Shown here: positions 1 through 6,698 of the stretch, piece by piece
Layout: every line of letters begins with the position of its first letter
How positions within the stretch are numbered: position 1 is the stretch's first letter
Origin: Bifidobacterium breve
GTDB lineage: Bacteria > Actinomycetota > Actinomycetes > S36-B12
Assembly (NCBI GenBank): GCA_945870085.1
Contig: CAMBQX010000030.1
Coordinates: 1-13,461 of the forward strand
Length of the DNA: 13,461 nt
Direction: 5' to 3'
Made by a program: the position numbers and the translations under genes
The notes under the pieces: model-generated
Databases searched by the model: none
Told to the model about the DNA's origin: nothing
Seen by the model: only the letters and a program-made list of their open reading frames with translations

Positions 1-1
1 C

Positions 2-490
2 GGGCTGCGTCCTTTAGTGGCACCACCACAAGCCCCTAATGGTGAAACCTCAGACATCTCGCGCCGACATGTGGTACGCCGCGGCGAAAGTGGAGTCATC
101 ACGGTAACCGGCGCCAAACTCACCACGTACCGGCGCATGGCCCAAGATGCCGTCGATCTGATCAGTGACAAACCCTGCCGAACCACGCAGGTCGCTCTCG
201 TAGGCGCCGGGGCGGCACCTCCCGCACTCGCGCTCCCCGCCCGTTTGATCCGTCGATATGGCGCCGAGGCCGCGCGGGTTGCTTCACTTGCCGATGAACA
301 CCCTGAGCTACTTGAACCGCTTACCCCGGAAGTCGGGGTCCGCGGTGTTGAACTGGTTTTCGCAGTTCGATGCGAAGGTGCCCGTTCAATTGACGATGTT
401 CTAGAACGGCGGACCCGACTCTCACTGGTGCCTAGTGACCTTGCCGCCGCAGCGCCACGTGCGAAGGAAATCCTTGACGAATACACCTGA
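2..490 (+). CDS. glpD: Aerobic glycerol-3-phosphate dehydrogenase, C-terminal part (cut by window edge)
   Basis: This is the C-terminal end of a FAD-dependent glycerol-3-phosphate dehydrogenase. The family oxidises sn-glycerol-3-phosphate to dihydroxyacetone phosphate at the membrane and passes electrons to quinone. The frame is open from base 2, so the 5' part lies outside the window. The first visible residues read GLRPLV, followed by SDISRRHVV and then GVITVTGAKLTTYRRMAQDA. This is the characteristic end of the DAO fold (the 'TGGKLTTYR' motif near the FAD site, here with Ala for the second Gly), running into the family's C-terminal helical domain. About 162 residues are present and the stop is TGA at 488-490. 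The apparent ATG-less start inside the window is only an edge effect. The next gene, azlC, begins inside its 3' end. Identification is by motif recall; an FAD-dependent glycerol-3-phosphate oxidase would look the same at this end. Confidence 0.9.
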   Translation, partial: GLRPLVAPPQAPNGETSDISRRHVVRRGESGVITVTGAKLTTYRRMAQDAVDLISDKPCRTTQVALVGAGAAPPALALPARLIRRYGAEAARVASLADEHPELLEPLTPEVGVRGVELVFAVRCEGARSIDDVLERRTRLSLVPSDLAAAAPRAKEILDEYT

Positions 491-1157
491 GGGCAGTAAG
501 CGCCCAATAACAACGAGTGCAATAGGAATCGGACTGGCAACCGGCGCATATGGGCTTTCCTTCGGCGCCATTAGCGTTGCTAGCGGGCTGAGCGCACTGC
601 AGACCCAGACACTTTCATTACTCATGTTCACCGGGGCCTCTCAGTTTGCGCTAGTTGGAGTCCTGGGAGCGGGCGGTGGAGTAATCGCCGCCGTACTGAC
701 CGCCTGGCTTCTTGGCGCCCGTAACGGACTGTATGCCTTGCACATTGCCCCAACTTTGAACTTACGTGGCCCGCTCAAGCCGGTGGCTGCGCAATTAACA
801 ATTGATGAATCAACCGCGATGTCAATCGCAAATGATCACACCCCGACCCATAGCCGTCACGCATTTTGGGCAACTGGAATTTCGGTTTACCTACTTTGGA
901 ATATCGGGACGCTACTTGGTGCACTCGGCGCCTCGGCAATCGGTGACCCAGCGGTTCTGGGCCTCGATGCAGCAATCCCCGCCGGCTTTCTCGCTCTTCT
1001 TTGGCCCAGGTTGCGCGATCGCACCGCCTGGGCAATTGCTGCCGGTGGTGCCACCGTCGCGCTGGTTCTGACTCCACTAACACGCTCGGGTGTGCCGGTA
1101 CTTGCATCTGCACTAATTGCCGTTTTCGCCGGGTATCACTTGCGGGATCGAACATGA
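474..1157 (+). CDS. azlC: AzlC family branched-chain amino acid permease, large subunit
   Basis: AzlC is the large, multi-membrane subunit of the two-component AzlCD (LIV-E) exporter family for branched-chain and related amino acids. The 227-residue product starting at TTG 474 has about six or seven hydrophobic segments. It shows family motifs: GLSFGAIS near residue 27, MFTGASQFALVG near 51-62, WLLGARNGLYALHIAP near 78-92 and QLTIDESTAMS near 107-117. I prefer TTG 474 because AAGGA lies at 464-468 with a 5-nt spacer, and the protein then begins with the short polar tail usual for the family. The frame stays open to GTG 435, which would add 13 basic residues. The gene overlaps the end of glpD by 17 nt, and its stop overlaps the azlD start as ATGA. 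The substrate cannot be told from sequence. Confidence 0.87.
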   Translation: MTNTPEGSKRPITTSAIGIGLATGAYGLSFGAISVASGLSALQTQTLSLLMFTGASQFALVGVLGAGGGVIAAVLTAWLLGARNGLYALHIAPTLNLRGPLKPVAAQLTIDESTAMSIANDHTPTHSRHAFWATGISVYLLWNIGTLLGALGASAIGDPAVLGLDAAIPAGFLALLWPRLRDRTAWAIAAGGATVALVLTPLTRSGVPVLASALIAVFAGYHLRDRT

Positions 1158-1465
1158 TTTGGGCTGCGGTTCTGCTCGGGTCACTCGGGTGCTATCTGGA
1201 AAAACTCTTTGGTTTCATTTTGCCACCGACACTCCTTGATCGTCCGATGATTAGAAGCGTCGCAGCACTATTACCCATTGCAATGCTTTCTGCGCTGGTT
1301 GCGGTACAGACATTTGGCGACGGACAATCACTGGTCATCGATGCCCGCGTGGCAGGTGTTGCGGTTGCCGTTGTAGCACTGCTACTGCGTGCACCATTCT
1401 TGGTGGTCGTGCTCGCTGCTGCAATTAGTGCCGCACTTCTACGCGCCTTTGGAGTTGCCACGTGA
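1154..1465 (+). CDS. azlD: AzlD family transporter small subunit
   Basis: AzlD is the small membrane partner of AzlC; the two are thought to work as one export permease for branched-chain amino acids. The product is 103 residues, the normal family length, and is almost entirely hydrophobic with three to four membrane segments. The typical N-terminal pattern is visible: a first helix ending in CYLEKLFGFILPP, then a stretch around LLPIAMLSALVAVQTF. A final hydrophobic pair around residues 63-99 ends in LLRAFGVAT. The ATG at 1154 overlaps the azlC stop in an ATGA arrangement, which strongly suggests translational coupling and a 1:1 complex. The upstream Shine-Dalgarno is weak (GCGGGAT about 8 nt away), consistent with coupling. 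Its own stop overlaps the start of the next gene. Confidence 0.87.
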   Translation: MIWAAVLLGSLGCYLEKLFGFILPPTLLDRPMIRSVAALLPIAMLSALVAVQTFGDGQSLVIDARVAGVAVAVVALLLRAPFLVVVLAAAISAALLRAFGVAT

Positions 1466-1965
1466 TGAACGACCCGCGCCGCCCGATCTTTGGCTTCCTT
1501 TGGCCACCCACTGACAATGCAGTTGATGGTGATTTTCAGCAAATTCGAATGATTCGCATACCGGCTCGCGGGCCCTGGCGACTAATTTTATTAGTGGGTT
1601 CGTCCTTGCTCGTCGTGATGTTTGCTGGAGTAGCAATCATGTCAATAGCCGGCGCCGGCGTCCTGCCCGTGCTAGCCACGGGGGCGGTTTTGGCTAGCAC
1701 CGTCGTGATATTGCTACGTGGCTGGTCAATTGGCACTTATGTCAACGATGAGGCAATGACCGTCCGGCGAATGTTCAGTTCGACAGCCTGCCGCTGGTCG
1801 AACGTTGCTCGCGTTGAGTGTTCCGAACGGGCAGTGGTTCTCTATCTGGCCGATGGCTCGATGATATTAACCAGCATCACGGTTAACTCCCTTGATACTT
1901 GGCTGCGGCCGACCGCGTATGACGCTGCCGTGATTGCATTCGAAAACTGGGCGCGGAAGAACTAG
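1462..1965 (+). CDS. Small membrane protein with two TM segments and a C-terminal PH-like domain
   Basis: The function is not known. The product is about 167 residues. It has a polar N-terminus (1-38), a hairpin of two hydrophobic segments (about 40-62 and 66-88), and a soluble tail whose pattern resembles the bacterial PH-like domain of the CFP-6 type (Pfam PF10756). That pattern is a Y-V-N-D-E-x-M-T-V-R-R strand near 93-103, RWSNVARVE near 111-119, a hydrophobic strand VVLYLADGS near 125-133 and a final helix. The family call is by pattern recall and is moderate. The start is ambiguous between GTG 1462 and ATG 1465; GGAG at 1451-1454 fits the GTG slightly better (7-nt spacer). The azlD stop overlaps either start, so it is probably co-translated with azlCD. 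It ends 2 nt from the convergent dapB stop. Its TTA-TTA codon pair (1588-1593) is unusual for a high-GC actinobacterium, but TTA also occurs in neighbouring genes. Confidence 0.7.
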   Translation: MMNDPRRPIFGFLWPPTDNAVDGDFQQIRMIRIPARGPWRLILLVGSSLLVVMFAGVAIMSIAGAGVLPVLATGAVLASTVVILLRGWSIGTYVNDEAMTVRRMFSSTACRWSNVARVECSERAVVLYLADGSMILTSITVNSLDTWLRPTAYDAAVIAFENWARKN

Positions 1966-1967
1966 CG

Positions 1968-2720
1968 CTACTCGAGTTCTAGATAGTGGGCCAGCCCCAC
2001 CGTCAGGCCCGGATGCCTACCAACCGAACGTACGCCAAGAAGAACTCCTGGCATAAATGAAGCCCGATCATATGAATCGTGTCTAATTGAAAGAGTCTCA
2101 CCAGCATCACCGAAAATTACTTCTTGGTGGGCGACCAAGCCTCGCGCCCGCACCGAGTGGACCCGAATACCGTCAACCAGCGCGCCCCTAGCCCCTGGTA
2201 ACTCTTGTGAAGTGGCATCTGGCATCGCTGGGCGCTCAGCAACCTCGCGCGCTTGCGCGATCATTGCCGCGGTATGCCGCGCCGTGCCCGATGGCGCATC
2301 GACCTTTTCAGGGTGGTGTAGTTCAACGATTTCAACGGACTCAAAGTGCGGGGCCGCCTTAGCTGCAAACGCCATCATCAGGACCGCGGCGATCGCGAAG
2401 TTAGGAGCAATTAAAACGCCAACTTCCGGATTCATCGAACACCAACTGCGCACCTGGTCGATTCTGGAAGAATCAAAACCTGTCGTGCCGACTACGACAC
2501 TGATTCCGTTACCAATACAAAAATCAAGAGTAGTCATCACCGCATCAGGTGTAGTGAAATCAACTACAACGTTGGCGCCTCTGAGTAATTCGAGTGAGTC
2601 ACCGATGTCAATCGCTGCGAAGAGTTCACAGTCAGGCGCCGCCGTAATTGCGGCGACAACCGTCGCGCCCATTTTCCCTCTAGCACCGACAACCCCGACC
2701 TTTAAGTTGCTTTTGCTCAT
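1968..2720 (-). CDS. dapB: 4-hydroxy-tetrahydrodipicolinate reductase
   Basis: DapB reduces 4-hydroxy-tetrahydrodipicolinate with NAD(P)H in the cytosolic diaminopimelate/lysine pathway, which supplies the peptidoglycan cross-link and lysine. The 250-residue length is typical. The N-terminal Rossmann fold shows KVGVVGARGKMG (7-18), with VVDFTTPDA (52-60) and VVGTTGFD (76-83) as further cofactor-binding loops. The catalytic motif ELHHPEKVDAPSGTA (133-147) holds the His-His pair (135, 136), Lys139 and the substrate-binding SGT. The start ATG at 2720 follows AGGTCCCGGC, a modest Shine-Dalgarno, and lies 9 nt after the stop of the M16 peptidase gene, so it is probably on the same transcript. It is the last gene of the minus-strand block and runs tail to tail into the plus-strand membrane-protein genes. 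Confidence 0.96.
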   Translation of the reverse strand: MSKSNLKVGVVGARGKMGATVVAAITAAPDCELFAAIDIGDSLELLRGANVVVDFTTPDAVMTTLDFCIGNGISVVVGTTGFDSSRIDQVRSWCSMNPEVGVLIAPNFAIAAVLMMAFAAKAAPHFESVEIVELHHPEKVDAPSGTARHTAAMIAQAREVAERPAMPDATSQELPGARGALVDGIRVHSVRARGLVAHQEVIFGDAGETLSIRHDSYDRASFMPGVLLGVRSVGRHPGLTVGLAHYLELE

Positions 2721-2729
2721 GCCGGGACC

Positions 2730-4031
2730 TTATCCGGTAAACACTGATTCATCCGCAAATGGCCCAATAACTGCAAGTCGCAACTCAGTATCTAGGAGCT
2801 CACTCGCGGCAGCATTTATTTCGTCGGGGGTAACGGCATCAACTTTGGCGAGCAATTGGTCAATACTCAGCAATGGCTCGTCATGGAGTTCAGAACGCGC
2901 TATCCGAGTCATGCGCGCTCCGGTATCTTCTTGCCCCAGCACGGTTGAGCCTCGAACTTGCCCTTTACCGCGGTCTATCTCATCTCGCGTTAAACCACCA
3001 GCGACAAGGGACTCAAGCTCGGTTCGACATACATCAAGCACCGTCTTGACCTTATTTGGTAGGCAGCCCACGTAGATGCCAAATAATCCATCATCTGCAA
3101 ATCCTTGCGAAAAAGCGTAGACCGAATATGCAAGACCACGTTTTTCGCGGATTTCTTGGAAAAGCCGACTGCTCATGCCGCCGCCGAATGCGGTGGTCAA
3201 GACTGCGAGTGCATACCGTCGCTCATCGCTACGTGCAGGGCCAGGCACCCCGAGAACAAGGTGTGCCTGCTCGGTTGGGCGGTTATTAACTTTTATCCCC
3301 GAACCATGCTGCTTCTTTTGACCCCGCCGGCGAGCTGGTTGCACATCGGCGCCCGCATCTAAGTACTCGGCGAAGGCCTTCTTGACTTGCTTTACGACTA
3401 AGTCATGATCAAGATTGCCGGCGGCGGCGATAACCATGGACTGCGGCTTATAGCGGGTTCGGTAGAAGCGGTTTATCGCAGCCCGCGGAATCGCCTCGAT
3501 GGTTTCAGCCGTGCCCAATACGGGACGCCCAAGTGCACTACCCTCGAAGAGCACTGCGGCAAAGTCATCGTGCACCACGTCACTCGGGTCGTCGTCATGC
3601 ATCGCGATCTCTTCGAGAATGACGCCCCGCTCTGCCTCGACATCGTCATGGCGAATAAGCGCGTCATTTACTACATCGCTAACCACCTCGATTGCCAATG
3701 GTAAATCCACATCCAATACCCGCGCGTAATAGCAGGTGTACTCCTTGGTCGTGAATGCATTGAGGTCTCCACCGACCGCCTCAATTGAGGCAGAGATGTC
3801 TAGAGCGGAGCGGCGTGAGGTGCCTTTGAATAGCAGGTGCTCAAGGTAGTGAGCCGAACCCATTTGAGCCGCGCTTTCATCACGGGATCCAACGGAAACC
3901 CAAATACCAAATGCGACGGATCTAACGCCAGGTACTTGTTCGGTAATGATTCGCAATCCGCCCGGGAGGACGGTGCGGCGAACGGTGCTACCGTCGCCCT
4001 CCCGGAGCAGGGTGCGAGTACTAGCTCTCAT
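2730..4031 (-). CDS. M16 family zinc metallopeptidase (PepR/YmxG-like processing peptidase)
   Basis: This is a zinc peptidase of the M16B (mitochondrial-processing-peptidase-like) family. In actinobacteria this gene regularly sits just after pnp; its physiological substrate is not established. From ATG 4031 the product is 433 residues, a normal length. The inverted zinc motif HxxEH appears as HYLEHLLFKGT (His61, Glu64, His65), and the third ligand is probably Glu141 in GVILEEI, 76 residues later. The N-terminus TVRRTVLPGGLRIITE and the C-terminal half with GGGMSSRLFQEIREKRGLAY are both family-typical. Other in-frame starts lie at GTG 4049, ATG 4052 and TTG 4058; none has a clear Shine-Dalgarno. 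ATG 4031 overlaps the last 11 nt of pnp, so translation is probably coupled. dapB follows 9 nt after the stop. Confidence 0.92.
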   Translation of the reverse strand: MRASTRTLLREGDGSTVRRTVLPGGLRIITEQVPGVRSVAFGIWVSVGSRDESAAQMGSAHYLEHLLFKGTSRRSALDISASIEAVGGDLNAFTTKEYTCYYARVLDVDLPLAIEVVSDVVNDALIRHDDVEAERGVILEEIAMHDDDPSDVVHDDFAAVLFEGSALGRPVLGTAETIEAIPRAAINRFYRTRYKPQSMVIAAAGNLDHDLVVKQVKKAFAEYLDAGADVQPARRRGQKKQHGSGIKVNNRPTEQAHLVLGVPGPARSDERRYALAVLTTAFGGGMSSRLFQEIREKRGLAYSVYAFSQGFADDGLFGIYVGCLPNKVKTVLDVCRTELESLVAGGLTRDEIDRGKGQVRGSTVLGQEDTGARMTRIARSELHDEPLLSIDQLLAKVDAVTPDEINAAASELLDTELRLAVIGPFADESVFTG

Positions 4032-6228
4032 TACCAGCGTTCGAGGCACCATCCTCAATTACCGGAACAAGTGACAACTTGCCGCGTGGATCGATTTCCT
4101 TGATCTCAACCTGGATTTTGTCTCCCACCTTGAGCACGTCATCGACACTTTCAACGCGCTTTCCACCGGCGAGCTTCTTGACCTCAGAGATATGCAAGAG
4201 CCCATCTTTACCGGGCACTAAGGAAATAAATGCCCCAAAAGCTGCGGTCTTAACGACGGTGCCCAAGTAGCGTTCGCCAACCTCGGGCATCGTCGGGTTG
4301 GCGATCTGGTTGATCTGCGAACGAGCAGCTTCGGCCGATGGTCCATCGGTTGCCCCGATGTAGATCGTGCCGTCGTCTTCGATCGAGATATCAGCGCCGG
4401 TCTCTTCTTGGATCTGATTGATGATCTTGCCCTTCGGGCCAATCACCTCACCTATCTTGTCAATCGGGATCTTGATGGAGATCACGCGAGGTGCGGTAGC
4501 CGCCATCTCGTCTGGGCTGTCGATGGCCTCATTCATAACTTCAAGGATTGCCAGGCGCGCATTGTGCGCCTGGGTAAGCGCACCGGCAAGAACAGATGCC
4601 GGGATGCCATCAAGCTTGGTGTCAAGTTGCAGTGCCGTGACGAAATCCTTGGTGCCAGCAACTTTGAAGTCCATGTCACCGAAGGCATCTTCGGCTCCCA
4701 AAATATCGGTCAGAGCGACGTATTCGATCTTGCCGTCAACCTCACCGGAGATCAAGCCCATTGCAATACCCGCTACCGGAGCCCGCAGAGGCACTCCAGC
4801 ATTGAGTAGCGACATCGTTGATGCACACACCGAACCCATCGAGGTGGAGCCGTTGGACCCGAGAGCTTCGGAGACCTGGCGGATTGCGTAAGGGAACTCT
4901 GAACGCGATGGCAGCACCGGGATCAAAGCCCGCTCGGCTAGTGCACCGTGGCCGATTTCGCGCCGCTTGGGTGAACCGACTCGACCCGTTTCACCCGTTG
5001 AGTAAGGCGGGAAGTTGTAGTTATGCATGTAGCGTTTCCGGTTCTCCGGATTCAAGGTGTCAAGTTGCTGCTCCATGCGCAACATGTTCAAGGTGGTGAC
5101 ACCAAGGATCTGGGTTTCACCGCGCTCGAACAATGCCGACCCATGAACGCGTGGCAGCACCTGCACCTCTGCCGACAGAGTACGGATATCGGTCAACCCA
5201 CGACCATCAATACGCACCTTGTCACGAAGTACCCGGTCGCGCACACATGACTTAGTGACCGACCGGAGCGCAGCCGAAAGCTCCTTCTCGCGGCCCGTGA
5301 AGGATCCACCGAGTTCGGCGAGCACCTCACCCTTGATCTCGTCAAGGCGCTCTTCGCGATCAGCCTTGCTAACTATGGTTAGTGCCTTGCGGACCGATTC
5401 ATTCGCGCTCTTGTCGACTGCGTCATAGGCATCACTTTGATACTCAAGGAAGATTGGGAAATCAACCGTGGGCTTGGCTGCTGCCTTGGCTAGCGTGATC
5501 TGAGCTTCACAGAGTGCGCGAATAAATGGCTTGGCTGCTTCGAGCCCTTCGGCTACCACTGCCTCGGTAGGTGCGGTTGCACCACCGGCGATGAGCTCGA
5601 TCGTGCGTTCAGTGGCCTCAGCCTCGACCATCATGATCGCGACATCATCACCGGCGATCCGGCCCGCCACCACCATGTCGAAAACTGCATCGGTAAGTTG
5701 CTCATGGGTCGGGAACCCAACCCATTGTCCGCCGATGAGTGCTACTCGCACGCCACCTATAGGCCCGCTAAAAGGTAGGCCGGAAAGCTGAGTTGATGCC
5801 GATGCGCCGTTAATAGCCACAACGTCATAGAGATCATTGGGATTTAGCGCCATTACGGTGATAACGACCTGAACCTCATTGCGCAAACCCTTGATGAAGG
5901 TTGGACGCAGGGGTCGGTCAATCAACCGGCAGGTGAGGATTGCATCCTCACTTGGGCGTCCTTCACGACGGAAGAACGAACCAGGGATTCGGCCGAGTGA
6001 ATACATGCGCTCTTCGACGTCGACAGTAAGGGGGAAGAAATCAAATTGATCCTTCGGTGACTTACCGGCTGTCGTTGCGCTAAGTAGCATTGTTTCTTCA
6101 TCGAGATAAATAGCTACTGAACCAGCGGCCTGACGTGCCAAGCGACCGGTTTCAAACGTGATCGTGCGTGTGCCATACGAGCCGTTATCGATAACGGCCT
6201 TTGCTGTTGCAATCTGGGAACCCTCCAC
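4021..6228 (-). CDS. pnp: Polyribonucleotide nucleotidyltransferase (PNPase)
   Basis: PNPase is a phosphorolytic 3'-5' exoribonuclease and RNA-tailing enzyme. Actinobacterial homologues have also been described as guanosine pentaphosphate synthetase (GpsI). From GTG 6228 the product has 735 residues, the family length. Domains in order: first RNase PH-like core (about 12-145), linker helical domain (about 150-310), second RNase PH core (about 330-560), KH domain with IGEVIGPKGKIINQI (592-606) and S1 domain starting at VGERYLGTVVKTAAFGAF (650-667). Catalytic-site elements are visible as NGSTSMGSVC (459-468) and AEDAFGDMDFK with Asp514 and Asp520, which match the E. coli catalytic pair by alignment recall. 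The start is fixed by AGGAGG at 6234-6239 with a 5-nt spacer and by the family N-terminus. The frame is open upstream to 6303, but that part is not PNPase-like. The upstream leader is structured. Confidence 0.97.
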   Translation of the reverse strand: MEGSQIATAKAVIDNGSYGTRTITFETGRLARQAAGSVAIYLDEETMLLSATTAGKSPKDQFDFFPLTVDVEERMYSLGRIPGSFFRREGRPSEDAILTCRLIDRPLRPTFIKGLRNEVQVVITVMALNPNDLYDVVAINGASASTQLSGLPFSGPIGGVRVALIGGQWVGFPTHEQLTDAVFDMVVAGRIAGDDVAIMMVEAEATERTIELIAGGATAPTEAVVAEGLEAAKPFIRALCEAQITLAKAAAKPTVDFPIFLEYQSDAYDAVDKSANESVRKALTIVSKADREERLDEIKGEVLAELGGSFTGREKELSAALRSVTKSCVRDRVLRDKVRIDGRGLTDIRTLSAEVQVLPRVHGSALFERGETQILGVTTLNMLRMEQQLDTLNPENRKRYMHNYNFPPYSTGETGRVGSPKRREIGHGALAERALIPVLPSRSEFPYAIRQVSEALGSNGSTSMGSVCASTMSLLNAGVPLRAPVAGIAMGLISGEVDGKIEYVALTDILGAEDAFGDMDFKVAGTKDFVTALQLDTKLDGIPASVLAGALTQAHNARLAILEVMNEAIDSPDEMAATAPRVISIKIPIDKIGEVIGPKGKIINQIQEETGADISIEDDGTIYIGATDGPSAEAARSQINQIANPTMPEVGERYLGTVVKTAAFGAFISLVPGKDGLLHISEVKKLAGGKRVESVDDVLKVGDKIQVEIKEIDPRGKLSLVPVIEDGASNAGNES

Positions 6229-6233
6229 GGGTG

Positions 6234-6253
6234 CCTCCTGTTTCTGTGACAGG
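6234..6253 (-). promoter_or_regulatory. pnp ribosome binding site within a hairpin
   Basis: The pnp Shine-Dalgarno AGGAGG (6239 to 6234 on the minus strand) lies 5 nt before the GTG start. The RNA just before it can fold as CCUGU (6253-6249), a 7-nt loop CACAGAA, then ACAGG (6241-6237). The first AGG of the Shine-Dalgarno is therefore in the stem and the second AGG is free. The pairing is seen directly. That it lowers translation or is a control point is inference; five base pairs is short and would be weak on its own. Confidence 0.5.
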
Positions 6254-6271
6254 GGCGCGCGCGGCATTGTT

Positions 6272-6320
6272 TCCGGGAGACGCGGTCTTCGATCGAGGCC
6301 CACGGGAGATTGCTCCCGGA
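6272..6320 (-). promoter_or_regulatory. Mutually exclusive helices in the rpsO-pnp spacer
   Basis: In the minus-strand RNA, UCCGGGAG (6320-6313) can pair in two ways. The near partner is CUCCCG at 6308-6303, giving a perfect 6-bp hairpin with the tetraloop CAAU. The far partner is CUCCCGGA at 6279-6272, giving a perfect 8-bp helix closing a 33-nt loop. Both cannot form at once. There is no U-run after either, so an intrinsic terminator is unlikely. A role as an RNase processing or PNPase control site is inference, by analogy with the enterobacterial rpsO-pnp spacer. Confidence 0.45.
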
Positions 6321-6428
6321 GGTCACTACCGAGGACCGACTCCAGGCGTTACGCGTGCGCGAGCGCCCCGGATGTGTGTACTGGTATGCCGTTCTTTAGT
6401 TGTATCAGTCGTTGCTTATCCGCTGCTG

Positions 6429-6698
6429 CTAGCGACGAATACCAAGGCGTTCAATGATCGTCCGGTAACGGGCGATCTCAGTCTTGGCCAAGTACTGCAG
6501 CAACCTGCGGCGTTGCCCAACTAGGAGCAGTAGGCCGCGACGGCTGTGGTGATCATGCTTGTGGGTCTTAAGGTGCTCGGTCAAGTCCGAAATACGGCGC
6601 GTGAGCATCGCAATCTGAACCTCGGGTGAGCCGGTATCGCCGGGCTTTGAGCCGTATTCAGCGATAATTTCTGCCTTGGTGGCAGTATCAAGTGGCAT
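6429..6698 (-). CDS. rpsO: 30S ribosomal protein S15
   Basis: S15 is a primary 16S rRNA-binding protein of the 30S platform and also helps form a bridge to the 50S subunit. The product is 89 residues, exactly the usual length. It shows the family pattern of four helices, with the conserved stretch GSPEVQIAMLTRRISDLTEHLK (from residue 23), then HKHDHHSRRGLLLLVGQRRRLLQYL and a final YRTIIERLGIRR. ATG 6698 is chosen because it gives this length and follows GAGAGGAAGAA, a good Shine-Dalgarno. The longer open frame back to 6764 is leader sequence. It stands between ribF and pnp as in most bacteria, and is separated from both by structured gaps. S15 genes in several phyla are autoregulated by S15 binding to the leader. 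Confidence 0.97.
   Translation of the reverse strand: MPLDTATKAEIIAEYGSKPGDTGSPEVQIAMLTRRISDLTEHLKTHKHDHHSRRGLLLLVGQRRRLLQYLAKTEIARYRTIIERLGIRR

Larger units (their letters stand above)
6229..6428 (-). other. 200-nt rpsO-pnp spacer and pnp leader
   Basis: This stretch lies between the rpsO stop (6429) and the pnp GTG (6228) and holds no convincing gene. It contains the alternative helices at 6272-6320 and the hairpin over the pnp Shine-Dalgarno at 6237-6253. A GC-rich tract (GCGCGCGC, about 6256-6263) lies between them. No clear -10/-35 pair was found, so whether pnp has its own promoter here or is only read through from rpsO cannot be decided from sequence. Confidence 0.6.

Noticed and set aside
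1581..1595. Perfect inverted repeat ACTAAT-TTT-ATTAGT inside the PH-protein gene
   Set aside because: It is AT-rich, 15 bp in total, within a coding membrane segment (Leu-Ile-Leu-Leu), and has no features of a terminator or operator; probably chance.
1985..2009. GGGCC / GGCCC inverted repeat near the dapB 3' end as a terminator
   Set aside because: It is a short stem with a long loop, lies in dapB coding sequence and has no T-run on either strand.
2212..3075. 287-codon plus-strand ORF opposite dapB and the M16 peptidase gene
   Set aside because: Ser/Thr/Ala-rich composition is typical of an antisense shadow. Both minus-strand proteins have clear catalytic motifs in their own frames.
6229..6303. 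N-terminal extension of pnp (25 codons upstream of GTG 6228)
   Set aside because: It is in frame but unlike any PNPase start, and the strong AGGAGG sits inside it, directly before GTG 6228.
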